In this document: piece after piece, positions 41,611 through 51,329 of the stretch
How positions within the stretch are numbered: position 1 is the first letter of the stretch
How the letters are laid out: each line of letters starts with the position of its first letter
Source of the DNA: an uncultured Devosia sp.
GTDB taxonomy: Bacteria; Pseudomonadota; Alphaproteobacteria; Rhizobiales; Devosiaceae
Reading direction: 5' to 3'
Assembly: GCF_946479885.1 (NCBI RefSeq)
Contig: NZ_CAMLHM010000016.1
Span: forward strand, 4,095-68,094
Length of the DNA stretch: 64,000 nucleotides
Translations under genes and position numbers: made by a program
Notes under the pieces: generated by a model
Database searches by the model: none
The model's input: only the letters and a program-made list of their open reading frames with translations
Told to the model about the DNA's origin: nothing

Positions 41611-44031
41611 ATGTTTAAGCGTTCCCTTTCGGTCAAAGTCGCGCTGCTCAGCGGCGCGGCGCTGGCCGTCACGTTTGCTATCGGCATCACTGTGCTGGTG
41701 CAGCAGACCGGTCAGGCCATCGAGGTTCAGACCGGGCAGTTGCAGGCGGCCACGACCGAGGCGGTTGCCCACGAAGTCGCAACCAGCCTGACCGCTGCGT
41801 CGGCAATTGCCTACGACGTCGCCGGCGCGCTTGAGGCCATGAAGGCCTCGGGCGTGACCGACCGCGCCGCCTATGACGGCGTGCTGCGGGGCATGCTGGA
41901 GCGCAACCCGGAGCTTCTGGGAGTCTGGGCGGGCTGGGAGCCCGGCGCGCTCGATGGCAAGGATGCCGAATTCGCCAATACGGCCGGCACCGATGCGTCG
42001 GGGCGTTTCGTGCCCTATTGGAACCGCGGCAGCGGCAGCGTCGCGCTTGAGGCCCTGACCAGCTATGACGATCCGGTGGCGGGCGCCTATTACCAGACGC
42101 CCAAGTCGCTGGACCGGTTGGCTGCCATCGAACCCTATGTCTATCCGATTGCCGGCACGGATACGCTGATCATGTCGTTCGGCGCGCCGATCAAGGCGGG
42201 TGGGACCTTCCTGGGCACGGGTGGCGTCGATCTGGCGCTGAGCGACCTCAATACCAAGCTGGCGGCCATCGCGCCGCTGGGGACCGGCAATGTGGCCGTG
42301 GTGACGGCGACGGGCATTGTGGTGGCGCATCCCGATGCCAGCCTGCTCGGTACGACGCTCGATCCCGCGACGCCGCTGGCGACCCTTGTGACGTCGGCCC
42401 TGGCCGATGGCGCCGCACAGGCCGACCTGATGCAAGGCGATGTAGCCATGCGCAGCGTGGCGACGCCGATTGCGGTGGGGTCGGCGGCCGACCAGTGGGT
42501 CGTGATTTCCAGCGTGCCGATGGCGACGGTCACCGCAACGGTCAATCAGGCGCGCCTCGTCATTACCGGGCTGGCGGCACTGTGCGTTCTGGTGGCCTGC
42601 GGCATTCTGTTTGTCCTGCTGCGGTTTATGCTGGGCCGTCCGATCGGTGAGTTGACGAGGACCGTGGAAGCCGTCGCGAGCGGTGACCACGCTGTCGACG
42701 TGACCGGCATGGACCGCCAGGACGAAATCGGACGCCTGGCCAGGGCGGTCGAGGTGTTCCGCGAGAATGGGCTCAAGATGAGCCAGATGACGGAAGAAGA
42801 GCGCGCCGCATCGCAGCGCCGGCGGATCGAGCGGACCGACATGATGGTCGCTCTGCAAGCGGCTTTCGGCGAGGTGGTCGATGCCGCCATTGCCGGCGAC
42901 TTCTCCAAGCGCGTGCATGCCCAATTCGCCGATCCCGAGCTTAATTCGCTGGCCGGCAGCATCAACAATCTGGTCGAGACCGTCGACCGCGGTATCGGGG
43001 AAACCGGCCAGGTGCTGGCGGCGCTGGCGGATACCAACCTGACCAAGCGGATGGCCGGCAACTACCAAGGCGCCTTCGCCAAGCTCAAGGGCGACACCAA
43101 TGCGGTGGCCGACAAGCTGACCGAGGTGGTGACGCAGCTTCGCTCGACCTCGCGCACCCTCAAGACCGCGACCGGCGAAATCCTTTCGGGCGCCAACGAC
43201 CTTTCCGAGCGCACCACCAAGCAGGCGGCGACGATCGAGGAAACGTCGGCCGCCATGGAGCAACTGGCCAGCACCGTGACCGAAAATGCCCGCATGGCTG
43301 AAGATGCCAATGGCAAGGCCCAACTGGTGTCGCAGAGCGCCGCCCACAGCGGTACGACCATGAGCGAGGCCAACCAGGCCATGGAACGCATCACCTCGAG
43401 CTCGGCCAAGATTTCCAACATTATCGGGCTGATCGACGATATCGCCTTCCAGACCAATCTTCTGGCCCTGAACGCGTCGGTGGAAGCGGCGCGTGCGGGC
43501 GATGCGGGCAAAGGCTTCGCCGTGGTGGCGGTGGAAGTGCGGCGGCTGGCCCAGTCGGCGGCGAGCGCTTCGGCAGACGTCAAGTCGCTGATCGAGCAGA
43601 GCGCCAACGAGGTCAAGGGCGGCAGCAAGCTCGTTTCCAATGCATCCGAGCAACTGACGGCCATGCTTGAGGCCGTAGACGCCAATGCCAGCCTCATGCA
43701 GTCCATCGCCAAGGCCAGTCGCGCGCAGGCAGCGGCGATCGACGAGGTTTCTGTGGCTGTGCGTACGCTCGATGAGATGACCCAGCATAATGCGGCCCTG
43801 GTAGAGCAGACCAATGCCGCCATCGAACAGACCGAGGCGCAGGCCACCGAACTCGACCGCGTAGTGGATATCTTCACCATCGAGGAGGGCGCAAAGTCGC
43901 CCAGGGCGACGGTGGCGCCAGCACGGCAGGCCACTCCCGCACCGCGGGCGGCGGACAAGGTCCGTTCGGCCGCGCAGGTCTATCTCAGTGAGGGCAATGC
44001 GGCCATTTCCAAGGACTGGTCCGAGTTCTGA
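41611..44031 (+). CDS. methyl-accepting chemotaxis protein, dCache_1-like sensor (tandem MCP 4)
   Basis: This 806-residue receptor has TM1 ~7-29. A ~285-residue periplasmic domain of the double-Cache type includes G-V-W-A-G-W-E-P, F-V-P-Y-W-N-R, Y-Y-Q-T-P and a membrane-proximal half G-V-D-L-A-L-S-D-L. TM2 is ~316-340. HAMP units, a complete tip and tail S-K-D-W-S-E-F follow. dCache_1 receptors commonly bind amino acids, amines or organic acids, but the canonical amino-acid motif is not fully present, so no ligand is assigned. It starts 17 bp after MCP 3, possibly on the same transcript, and is followed by a terminator. Confidence 0.92.
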   Translation: MFKRSLSVKVALLSGAALAVTFAIGITVLVQQTGQAIEVQTGQLQAATTEAVAHEVATSLTAASAIAYDVAGALEAMKASGVTDRAAYDGVLRGMLERNPELLGVWAGWEPGALDGKDAEFANTAGTDASGRFVPYWNRGSGSVALEALTSYDDPVAGAYYQTPKSLDRLAAIEPYVYPIAGTDTLIMSFGAPIKAGGTFLGTGGVDLALSDLNTKLAAIAPLGTGNVAVVTATGIVVAHPDASLLGTTLDPATPLATLVTSALADGAAQADLMQGDVAMRSVATPIAVGSAADQWVVISSVPMATVTATVNQARLVITGLAALCVLVACGILFVLLRFMLGRPIGELTRTVEAVASGDHAVDVTGMDRQDEIGRLARAVEVFRENGLKMSQMTEEERAASQRRRIERTDMMVALQAAFGEVVDAAIAGDFSKRVHAQFADPELNSLAGSINNLVETVDRGIGETGQVLAALADTNLTKRMAGNYQGAFAKLKGDTNAVADKLTEVVTQLRSTSRTLKTATGEILSGANDLSERTTKQAATIEETSAAMEQLASTVTENARMAEDANGKAQLVSQSAAHSGTTMSEANQAMERITSSSAKISNIIGLIDDIAFQTNLLALNASVEAARAGDAGKGFAVVAVEVRRLAQSAASASADVKSLIEQSANEVKGGSKLVSNASEQLTAMLEAVDANASLMQSIAKASRAQAAAIDEVSVAVRTLDEMTQHNAALVEQTNAAIEQTEAQATELDRVVDIFTIEEGAKSPRATVAPARQATPAPRAADKVRSAAQVYLSEGNAAISKDWSEF

Positions 44032-44056
44032 GGCGGCTGCATCACGGGTTTCGACA

Positions 44057-44083
44057 ATGGGCGCCGCAAGGCGCCCATTTCTT
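44057..44083 (+). terminator. Rho-independent terminator after tandem MCP 4
   Basis: ATGGGCGCC-GCAA-GGCGCCCAT followed by TTCTTTT, 25 bp after the stop codon. Confidence 0.9.
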
Positions 44084-44220
44084 TTCCGCCGGCCCCAAGC
44101 AAGCATGGTTTACCAGGTCTTAAGCTGGGCATGCCACTTTCTTCCTCGGACGCACTTAACTTTCGGCCTGCCCATTCCATCGCGCCGCCTGCTCGTCGCG
44201 TCATCTTCAGGAGTCTCGAA

Positions 44221-46248
44221 TTGTCTCGCTTCTTTGCCGGCAGCATTGCCCGGCGCCTCTATAGCCTGCTCTTTGTCTTTGCCTTGGGCTTTGCCGGGGT
44301 GGTGGCCTACCAGCTCTTTGCCCTGCGGCAGAACCTGGATGCCTTCAAGCGCACCGAAATCCAGAGCGTGGTGCAGGCCGGCGCCGGCATCGTGCAGCAC
44401 TACTATGAGCTGGCCGAAGCGGGGACGCTCACGACGGAGGCGGCGCAGACTGCCGCGCTGGATGCTCTGCGGGCCATGCGCTACCAGGGTGAGGAATATC
44501 TCTTCGTCGACAATTTCGACTACGTAAACGTGCTTCACACCTATCAGCCGGAGAAGGAAGGCACCAACCGTCGCGAGACCAAGGATGCCAACGGCAAGCT
44601 CTACATGGCCGAAATGATCGACGGCGCCAAAGCCAACGGCTCCTACTTCGTCTCCTACGCCTTCAAGGACAAGGATGGACTGTCCAAGGACAAAGTCACC
44701 TACGCACAGGCCTTCCAACCCTGGAGTTGGACCATTGCCAGCGGCGTGCTGATGACGACGGTGCAGGCCATATTCTGGCAGGCGGCCATCACCAGCGCGG
44801 CAATCACGCTGGGTGTGATGGCTGTCGTGCTGGCGTTGGGTGCCCTGATCGCCCGTGCCATTCGCCGGCCGATCGCGGCCCTGACCGCCGATATGGTCCG
44901 CCTGGCGGACAATGATTTCGACGTGGCGCTGGACGGCCAGGACCGCAGCGACGAGATCGGCGACATGGCGCGCGCCGTTGCCGTGTTCCGCGAGAACGGG
45001 CTCAAGGTCAGCCAGATGACCGAAGCGGAGGCCGCTCGGATCATCGCCGAGGAACAGCAGCGTCGCACCATGATGAGCGAATTGCAGGGTGCCTTCGGGC
45101 GGGTGGTGGATTCCGCCATTGCCGGTGATTTCAGCCGCCGGGTCGACTCCGAGTTCCCGGATCCCGAACTCAATACCCTGGCCGGCAGCGTCAACAGCCT
45201 CGTCGGTACGGTCGAGCGTGGCCTTGGAGAAACCGGACGCGTGTTGAAGGCGCTGGCCAATACCGACCTCACCCAGCGGATGGAAGGCGAGTATGAGGGG
45301 GCGTTCGCGCGCCTGAAGGCGGACACCAACGCCGTGGGCGACAAGCTGACCGATGTGGTGCACAGGCTGCAGGACACCTCGCGGACGCTCAAAACGGCGA
45401 CGGGCGAGATCCTGTCGGGCGCGAACGATCTTTCGGAACGCACGACCAAGCAGGCGGCCACCATCGAGGAAACCTCGGCCGCGATGGAGCAGCTTGCAAC
45501 CACCGTGATGCAGAATGCCGAGCGGGCCAAGGAGGCCAGCGTCAATGCCGGCCAGGTCAGGCAGACGGCTGAGGAAGGCGGTCTCGTCATGGAGAAGGCC
45601 AATGCGGCCATGGCGGCGATAGAAGCCAGCTCGAGCAAGATTTCCAACATTATCGGGCTGATCGACGACATCGCCTTCCAGACCAATCTGCTTGCCCTCA
45701 ATGCCTCGGTAGAGGCGGCGCGAGCGGGCGATGCTGGCAAGGGCTTTGCCGTGGTGGCCGTGGAAGTGCGGCGCCTGGCGCAGTCGGCGGCGAGCGCCTC
45801 GGCAGACGTCAAGGTGCTGATCGAACAGAGCGCCCACGAGGTCACGGCCGGTTCGCGGCTGGTATCGGATGCCGCGAGCCGATTGACGTCCATGCTGGAG
45901 GCCGCCCGCGGCAACAACCAGCTGATGGAAGGCATCGCGCGCGACAGCCGCGAGCAGGCTTCGGGCATCGAGGAGGTCAATATCGCCATCCGCCAGATGG
46001 ACGAGATGACCCAGCACAATGCGGCTCTGGTGGAAGAGACCAATGCCGCTATCGAGCAGACCGAGGCGCAGGCCAGTGAGCTCGACGAGATCGTTGCCGT
46101 GTTCACCACTGCCGACGCAGCCAAGGCCGCGCCGTCGCCACGCCCGGCCCCTGCTTCGCGGCCGAGTGCACCAACGGTCCGCAAGGCCGCGGCCCAGTAT
46201 CTCAGCCAGGGCAGTGCTGCAATCTCGACGGACTGGAACGAGTTCTAG
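44221..46248 (+). CDS. methyl-accepting chemotaxis protein, sCache_2-like sensor (tandem MCP 5)
   Basis: This 675-residue receptor has TM1 ~10-32 and a compact ~150-residue single-Cache (sCache_2) domain, recognisable by [18 protein letters not shown] and [11 protein letters not shown]2 is ~190-212. HAMP units, an intact tip and tail S-T-D-W-N-E-F follow. sCache_2 receptors often sense small organic acids; the ligand is not determinable here. I chose TTG 44221 because AGGAG lies eight bases upstream and TM1 then sits normally. An ATG at 44131 would add 30 atypical residues. Confidence 0.9.
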   Translation: MSRFFAGSIARRLYSLLFVFALGFAGVVAYQLFALRQNLDAFKRTEIQSVVQAGAGIVQHYYELAEAGTLTTEAAQTAALDALRAMRYQGEEYLFVDNFDYVNVLHTYQPEKEGTNRRETKDANGKLYMAEMIDGAKANGSYFVSYAFKDKDGLSKDKVTYAQAFQPWSWTIASGVLMTTVQAIFWQAAITSAAITLGVMAVVLALGALIARAIRRPIAALTADMVRLADNDFDVALDGQDRSDEIGDMARAVAVFRENGLKVSQMTEAEAARIIAEEQQRRTMMSELQGAFGRVVDSAIAGDFSRRVDSEFPDPELNTLAGSVNSLVGTVERGLGETGRVLKALANTDLTQRMEGEYEGAFARLKADTNAVGDKLTDVVHRLQDTSRTLKTATGEILSGANDLSERTTKQAATIEETSAAMEQLATTVMQNAERAKEASVNAGQVRQTAEEGGLVMEKANAAMAAIEASSSKISNIIGLIDDIAFQTNLLALNASVEAARAGDAGKGFAVVAVEVRRLAQSAASASADVKVLIEQSAHEVTAGSRLVSDAASRLTSMLEAARGNNQLMEGIARDSREQASGIEEVNIAIRQMDEMTQHNAALVEETNAAIEQTEAQASELDEIVAVFTTADAAKAAPSPRPAPASRPSAPTVRKAAAQYLSQGSAAISTDWNEF

Positions 46249-46258
46249 CGCGTTCGAA

Positions 46259-46289
46259 GCCGGTTCCCGGACCATATCCGGGGACCGGC
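46259..46289. other. hairpin after tandem MCP 5
   Basis: GCCGGTTCCCGGA-CCATA-TCCGGGGACCGGC can form a long, nearly perfect stem 10 bp after the MCP stop. No T-run follows, so it may stabilise a 3' end or assist Rho-dependent termination rather than terminate by itself. Confidence 0.5.
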
Positions 46290-46422
46290 AATATCGGCAT
46301 GGCGGTCACGCAGGTCTTCCTTAACTATCTGCTGACTATGATTATTCCGCGTCATGGCCGTGGAAGAGGAGCTGCGGGCATGCCTGGCAAGGCAGCATAT
46401 GCCCAACTCCGGAAGTACCCAT

Positions 46423-48846
46423 ATGACGACGCAGCTCAAACTTGCCTTCAAACTGCCAGCGATGGTCGTGGCGATCGCGCTGGTCACCGGCGCAAGCCTG
46501 GCCCTGGCCGGCTATGTCGCCAGCGCCAGCATCGTCAACAGCCAGGCCGAGCAGCGGCTGGCCTCGGCCGCGACCAATGCGCGCTCGGCCCTCGAAGCCT
46601 ATCTCAGCGAAGTCGCCGAAGACCTGACGCTGTTCGCCGGCCGGGCCGAGATCGCCGCCGACATCGATCTCTTCTCGGGCGCGATGCGCTCGCTGTCGGG
46701 CCAGGGTGATCCGACCGAGCTGCTGCAGGACGCCTATATTACGCAGAATCCGAACCCGCCGGGCGAGAAGCTGCTGCTCGATACCTCTGACAGGCTGCCG
46801 GTCTATGACCTGCATCACCGGGCCCTGCATGCCGACTTCCGCGACCTGCTGCAGAAGCGTGGCTACTACGACATCTTCCTGTTCGATACCGATCTCAACA
46901 ACGTCTACACGGTCTTCAAGGAGGCCGATTTCGCCACCAATTTCGCCGAAGGCGGCGGGCCCTGGGCCGATACGGATCTCGGCAAGGTGGTGCGGGCGGC
47001 TCTGGCCGGCGAGGAGGGCCAGGTGTTCCTGACCGATTTTGCGCCCTACGGACCCAGCGCCGGTGCTCCGGCCAGCTTCATTGCCACCCCGGTGATGGAC
47101 CAGGGCTTCCTGATCGGTGTGCTCGCCTTCCAGATGCCGACGGGTCTGATTGGGGAAGTGCTTGGACGCACCCTGGGCCTCGGCGCTTCGGGTGAAGTGT
47201 TCCTCGTGGGCCAGGATGGCCTCGTGCGCAACGACGTGCCGTTCACTCCCGAAAATGATGTGATGACGCTGGCGCTGGTTGGCGATGTCGTCACGTCGGG
47301 CCTCAGCGGAACGGTCGCCAGCGGCCTTATCAGCCATCACGATGGTGCACCCTATTTGGCGGCCAGCGAGCCGCTGAGCTTTGGCGGCGTCGATTGGGCC
47401 GTGGTGGCGCTGGAAAGCCAGGCCGATATCGCGGCGCCCTCGGTCAGCCTGCGCAATTCCATGCTTGTTATCGGCGCGGTGCTGCTGGCGCTGGCGGCGG
47501 TGACCAGCATTCTCATCGCCCGTACCATCACCCGGCCGATTTCGCGCCTGACCGGCGCTATGGCCGGCATAGCGGGCGACAAGCTGGACCTTGTCGTGCC
47601 CGGGCTCGAGCGTGCGGACGAACTGGGCGCCATGGCCGAGGCTGTCGAAGTTTTCCGCAGCAACGGCCTCAAGATGCGCGACCTGCGCGCCGCCGAACTC
47701 GATATGAGCGACGAACGCGCCGCCCAGGTGAGCATCATCCAGGGGCTGCAGCAGGAGATTGGGGCCGTCGTGGGCGCGGCGATCGATGGCGACTTCTCGC
47801 GCCGTGTCGGCACCGATTTCAGCGACCCCGAACTGCGGCAATTGGCGGTTGACGTCAACGACCTGGTGACGACGGTGGATCGCGGGCTGACCGAGACGGG
47901 CAGCGTGCTGGCTTCGCTCGCCCGCGCCGATCTCACGCAGCGCATGACGGGCGAATACAAGGGCGCCTTCGGTCGCCTCAAGCAGGACACCAATGGCGTG
48001 GCCGAGCAACTGGGCGACATCATCACCCAGCTGCGCGGAACGTCGGGCTCGCTCAAGACGGCGACAGGGGAGATTTTGACGGGCGCCAACGATCTCAGCG
48101 AACGCACGACGCGACAGGCCGCCACCATCGAGGAAACCAGTGCCGCGATCGAGCAACTCAGCCGCACCGTGGTCGACAACGCCGCGCAGGCCGAGCAGGC
48201 CAGTCGCGAAGCGCGGGCGGTCTCCGATGAGGCCGAGGCCAGCGGCGAAGTGATGGGCGAGGCGACGGGGGCCATGGAGCGCATTTCGCAGTCCTCGGCC
48301 AAGATCTCAAACATCATCGGATTGATCGACGACATCGCCTTCCAGACCAACCTTCTGGCGCTCAACGCCTCGGTGGAGGCCGCGCGGGCCGGCGATGCCG
48401 GCAAGGGCTTTGCCGTGGTGGCCGTGGAAGTGCGGCGGCTGGCGCAGTCGGCAGCCAGTGCGTCGTCCGACGTCAAGGCGCTGATCGAGCAGTCGGCCGA
48501 CGAGGTCAAGGGCGGAACACGCCTGGTGGCCAGTGCCGCTGAGCGCCTGCAGGCGGTGCAGGGCGCGATCCGCACCAATGCATCGCTGCTGGACGGCATC
48601 GCCAGAGCCAGCCGCCAACAGGCAGCCGCCATCGACGAGGTCAATGTGGCGGTGCGCCAGCTCGACGAAATGACCCAGCACAATGCTGCGCTGGTCGAGG
48701 AGACCAATGCCGCCATCGAGCAGACGGAGGCGCAGGCCAATGAGCTCGACCGGGTGATCGGGGTCTTTACCCTCGATGGGAGCGGGGCAGCCGCGGCCGG
48801 CGCCGACGCCCGGCCCCGAAGCCAGGCGGCGATGGGTCGCCGCTGA
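46423..48846 (+). CDS. methyl-accepting chemotaxis protein without C-terminal tether (tandem MCP 6)
   Basis: This 807-residue receptor has TM1 ~9-31 and a ~310-residue periplasmic domain similar to MCP 1 ([13 protein letters not shown], then F-A-T-N-F-A-E-G-G). TM2 is ~346-368. HAMP units and a complete signalling hairpin follow. Unlike MCPs 1-5 it ends in a basic stretch ([11 protein letters not shown]) with no W-x-x-F tether, so CheR/CheB would have to reach it through neighbouring receptors. Its sequence between HAMP and tip is the most divergent of the six. ATG 46423 follows GGAAG. Confidence 0.92.
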   Translation: MTTQLKLAFKLPAMVVAIALVTGASLALAGYVASASIVNSQAEQRLASAATNARSALEAYLSEVAEDLTLFAGRAEIAADIDLFSGAMRSLSGQGDPTELLQDAYITQNPNPPGEKLLLDTSDRLPVYDLHHRALHADFRDLLQKRGYYDIFLFDTDLNNVYTVFKEADFATNFAEGGGPWADTDLGKVVRAALAGEEGQVFLTDFAPYGPSAGAPASFIATPVMDQGFLIGVLAFQMPTGLIGEVLGRTLGLGASGEVFLVGQDGLVRNDVPFTPENDVMTLALVGDVVTSGLSGTVASGLISHHDGAPYLAASEPLSFGGVDWAVVALESQADIAAPSVSLRNSMLVIGAVLLALAAVTSILIARTITRPISRLTGAMAGIAGDKLDLVVPGLERADELGAMAEAVEVFRSNGLKMRDLRAAELDMSDERAAQVSIIQGLQQEIGAVVGAAIDGDFSRRVGTDFSDPELRQLAVDVNDLVTTVDRGLTETGSVLASLARADLTQRMTGEYKGAFGRLKQDTNGVAEQLGDIITQLRGTSGSLKTATGEILTGANDLSERTTRQAATIEETSAAIEQLSRTVVDNAAQAEQASREARAVSDEAEASGEVMGEATGAMERISQSSAKISNIIGLIDDIAFQTNLLALNASVEAARAGDAGKGFAVVAVEVRRLAQSAASASSDVKALIEQSADEVKGGTRLVASAAERLQAVQGAIRTNASLLDGIARASRQQAAAIDEVNVAVRQLDEMTQHNAALVEETNAAIEQTEAQANELDRVIGVFTLDGSGAAAAGADARPRSQAAMGRR

Positions 48847-48873
48847 CTATCTGGGCGTCGCAGGGCGTCCTCA

Positions 48874-48894
48874 CCTCTCCCACAAGGGGAGAGG
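48874..48894. repeat. single short palindrome of the C-run/G-run type
   Basis: CCTCTCCC-ACAAG-GGGAGAGG, a lone copy resembling one hairpin of the family B elements, between the last MCP and the DUF1801-like gene. Confidence 0.6.
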
Positions 48895-48959
48895 GCTCCT
48901 GACTCCTTTTGTCAGCAGGTGGCGGCATGGTGGCGCTCGCGTCAGTGCTGGGACCTGCC

Positions 48960-49340
48960 ATGCTTACCTCCGTCGTCGATCCAGTCTATTCGCATTCCTT
49001 CGCCGCACTGATCGCGCCGCTGCCGGCGCCTGTCGCGGAGTTGACGGCGCGGCTGGTGGCCCTGGTGGCGGCCCATCCGGGGCTGTCGGGCAAGGTGATG
49101 AGCGGCTGGAGGTCGGTCAATTTCCGCCATGCCGGCGCCGGCCATGTCTGCTCGGTGTTTCCGCAGATGGACCGGGTGTCGCTCTATTTCGAGCATGGGC
49201 GCCTGCTGGAGCATGGCGAGGGCCTGCTGGCGGGCGATGGGCTCAAGAAGGGGCGCTATCTGCGCCTCGTGCCCGGTGACGATATTCCGGTCGATCGCAT
49301 CGGTATCCTGATCAGCGAGGCCATTGCCCTGTTTGCCTGA
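48960..49340 (+). CDS. DUF1801-type protein
   Basis: This 126-residue cytosolic protein has the DUF1801/YdhG-like pattern: A-P-L-P-A-P-V-A-E-L-T-A-R-L near the start, a central aromatic strand region (V-C-S-V-F-P-Q-M-D-R-V-S-L-Y-F) and G-L-K-K-G-R-Y-L-R-L with D-D-I-P near the end. Function is not established. ATG 48960 has GGGA upstream; ATG 48927 would add 11 residues. It precedes mgsA by 35 bp and may be co-transcribed with it. Confidence 0.7.
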   Translation: MLTSVVDPVYSHSFAALIAPLPAPVAELTARLVALVAAHPGLSGKVMSGWRSVNFRHAGAGHVCSVFPQMDRVSLYFEHGRLLEHGEGLLAGDGLKKGRYLRLVPGDDIPVDRIGILISEAIALFA

Positions 49341-49375
49341 GCGTGCTTGTAAGTTGCCGGCATCTGGAGGGCAGC

Positions 49376-49738
49376 ATGGCGCGTATTGGCCTGGTGGCAC
49401 ATGACGACAAGAAGGACGACCTCTGCGTCTGGGCCGAGCATCACAAGCACAAGCTCGGCCAGCATGAGCTATGGGGCACCGGCACGACGGGAAGCCGCGT
49501 CATGGCGGCGACGGGCCTGACCGTATCGCTGCTCAAGAGCGGTCCGTTGGGCGGCGACCAGCAGCTGGGAGCGATGATCGCCGAGGGCCGGCTGGACGTG
49601 CTGATCTTCTTCATCGACCCGCTGTCAGCGCAGCCGCATGATGTCGATGTCAAGGCGCTGACGCGGCTGGCGACGCTCTATGATGTGCCCTGCGCCAACA
49701 ACAAATCCACAGCTGACGCGGTGCTCGCCTACCTTTGA
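49376..49738 (+). CDS. mgsA: methylglyoxal synthase
   Basis: This 120-residue MgsA converts dihydroxyacetone phosphate to methylglyoxal and phosphate, a bypass used when glycolysis is phosphate-limited. Conserved parts are A-H-D-D-K-K at the N-terminus, W-G-T-G-T-T-G for phosphate binding, S-G-P-L-G-G-D-Q-Q and the active-site stretch F-F-I-D-P-L-S-A-Q-P-H-D-V-D. ATG 49376 follows GGAGGG. The length is slightly short but complete for this family. Confidence 0.95.
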   Translation: MARIGLVAHDDKKDDLCVWAEHHKHKLGQHELWGTGTTGSRVMAATGLTVSLLKSGPLGGDQQLGAMIAEGRLDVLIFFIDPLSAQPHDVDVKALTRLATLYDVPCANNKSTADAVLAYL

Positions 49739-49837
49739 CCGGCTGGTCAAGGTTGACCCCTCGCCCGCCTTATGAGCAGATGCCCCAAAACCCGGATTAA
49801 CCGGGTGCTTTCGGCTTCAGGAAATCGGACGGTCTGG

Positions 49838-50620
49838 GTGTCCACTGACTTGGTTATTGACGTTCGCAACGTCAGCAAACGCTTTGGCGGCCTGCTTGCC
49901 GTCAACAACTGCTCGCTATCGGTACGACGCGGCTCGGTGACGGGGCTCATCGGACCGAACGGCGCGGGCAAGTCCACGCTGTTCAACATCGTGGCCGGCA
50001 ATATCGTGCCCGATAGCGGCTCGGTGATCTTTGACGGCGCTGATGTCACCGGCTTCAAGCCGCATCAGCTGTTCCGTACCGGCATGCTGCGCACATTTCA
50101 GATCGCGCATGAATTCTCCAACATGACGGCGCTGGAAAACCTGATGATGGTGCCGGGCGACCAGCCGGGCGAGTATCTGGGCAATGCCTGGTTCCGCCCC
50201 GGGCTTTCCAAGTCGCGCGAAACCGAGGTTCGCAAGAAGGCGCTCGACGTCATCGACTTTCTCAAGCTCGGCCATGTGCGCAACGAGCTGGCCGGCAATC
50301 TGTCGGGCGGGCAGAAGAAGCTGCTCGAGCTGGGCCGCACCATGATGGTCGACGCCAAGGTGGTGCTGCTCGACGAGGTGGCGGCCGGCGTCAACAAGAC
50401 GCTGCTCAACGACCTTGCCAGCAATATCGAGCGCATGAACAAGGAACTGGGCTACACCTTCTTCGTCATCGAGCACGACATGGACCTGATCGGGCGGCTC
50501 TGCGACCCGGTCATCGTCATGGCGCAGGGCGAAAAGATCGCCGAGGGCCCGATGGCCGAAATCCGCGCCAATCCCCAGATCGTCGAAGCCTATTTCGGCA
50601 CGCCCGTGGAGGCTGTGTGA
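49838..50620 (+). CDS. livG: branched-chain amino-acid-type ABC transporter ATP-binding protein LivG
   Basis: This 260-residue ATPase has Walker A G-P-N-G-A-G-K-S-T, signature L-S-G-G-Q-K-K-L-L-E and the LivG-type Walker B L-L-D-E-V-A-A-G-V-N (Val replacing Pro). GTG 49838 is preferred because homology starts at once (V-I-D-V-R-N-V-S-K-R-F-G-G). An ATG at 49772 would add 22 residues of uncharacteristic sequence. A small hairpin (ACCCGG-ATTAA-CCGGGT at 49790) precedes it. First gene of the livGFHM operon. Confidence 0.9.
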   Translation: MSTDLVIDVRNVSKRFGGLLAVNNCSLSVRRGSVTGLIGPNGAGKSTLFNIVAGNIVPDSGSVIFDGADVTGFKPHQLFRTGMLRTFQIAHEFSNMTALENLMMVPGDQPGEYLGNAWFRPGLSKSRETEVRKKALDVIDFLKLGHVRNELAGNLSGGQKKLLELGRTMMVDAKVVLLDEVAAGVNKTLLNDLASNIERMNKELGYTFFVIEHDMDLIGRLCDPVIVMAQGEKIAEGPMAEIRANPQIVEAYFGTPVEAV

Positions 50621-50621
50621 C

Positions 50622-51326
50622 ATGGCTCTGATCGAACTCAGGAACGTCGTCGGCGGCTATGGCGGCGCGCCCATCCTCAATGGCGTCAACATGGCCATTG
50701 AGCAATCCGATATCGGCGTCATCGTCGGCCCCAATGGCGCTGGCAAGTCGACGACGCTGAAGGCCATTTTCGGGCTGCTCAAGGTCACCGGCGGCACGAT
50801 CGAATTCGGCGGCAAGAATGTCGCCAACTCGCTGCCCGACGCGCTGGTGCCAATGGGCCTCAGCTTTGTGCCGCAGGAAAAGAACGTCTTCACCTCGATG
50901 AGTGTCGAGGAAAACCTTGAAATGGGCGCCTTTACTCGGCGCGACGATTTCAAGGGCACCATGGACTGGGTCTACCAGATGTTCCCGGTGCTGGCCGAAA
51001 AGCGCCGCCAGCCAGCCGGTGAGCTTTCGGGCGGTCAGCGCCAGATGGTGGCCATGGGCCGCGCGCTGATGAGCAAGCCGAAGCTGCTGATGCTGGACGA
51101 ACCCTCGGCAGGCCTGTCGCCGCGCTATGTGATCGAGATTTTCGAGACCATCGTGCGCGTCAACAAGGAGGGCGTGGGCATTCTCATGGTCGAGCAGAAT
51201 GCGCGCCAGGCGCTGGCCTTTGCCAGCCGGGGCTTCGTGCTTGCCGGCGGCCAGAACCGCTTCACCGGCACGGGCGCCGAGCTCATCGCCGATCCCGAAG
51301 TCGCCAAAAGTTTCCTCGGGGGCTGA
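50622..51326 (+). CDS. livF: branched-chain amino-acid-type ABC transporter ATP-binding protein LivF
   Basis: This 234-residue second ATPase of the HAAT-type importer has Walker A G-P-N-G-A-G-K-S-T, signature L-S-G-G-Q-R-Q-M-V-A, and Walker B L-L-M-L-D-E-P-S-A-G-L-S-P. The family-specific F-V-P-Q-E-K-N-V-F and V-E-Q-N-A are present. It starts one base after livG and is separated from livH by three bases, so expression is coupled. Confidence 0.95.
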   Translation: MALIELRNVVGGYGGAPILNGVNMAIEQSDIGVIVGPNGAGKSTTLKAIFGLLKVTGGTIEFGGKNVANSLPDALVPMGLSFVPQEKNVFTSMSVEENLEMGAFTRRDDFKGTMDWVYQMFPVLAEKRRQPAGELSGGQRQMVAMGRALMSKPKLLMLDEPSAGLSPRYVIEIFETIVRVNKEGVGILMVEQNARQALAFASRGFVLAGGQNRFTGTGAELIADPEVAKSFLGG

Positions 51327-51329
51327 GCC

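Noticed and set aside
41608..44106. 832-codon minus-strand open frame opposite tandem MCP 4
   Set aside because: The plus strand encodes a complete MCP with sensor, HAMP, tip and tether; the antisense translation has no family features.
44110..46275. 721-codon minus-strand open frame opposite tandem MCP 5
   Set aside because: Shadow of a clear MCP; similar antisense frames appear opposite every MCP because they share sequence.
49772..49837. N-terminal extension of livG from ATG 49772
   Set aside because: The 22 extra residues do not resemble LivG N-termini; GTG 49838 gives a normal-length protein.
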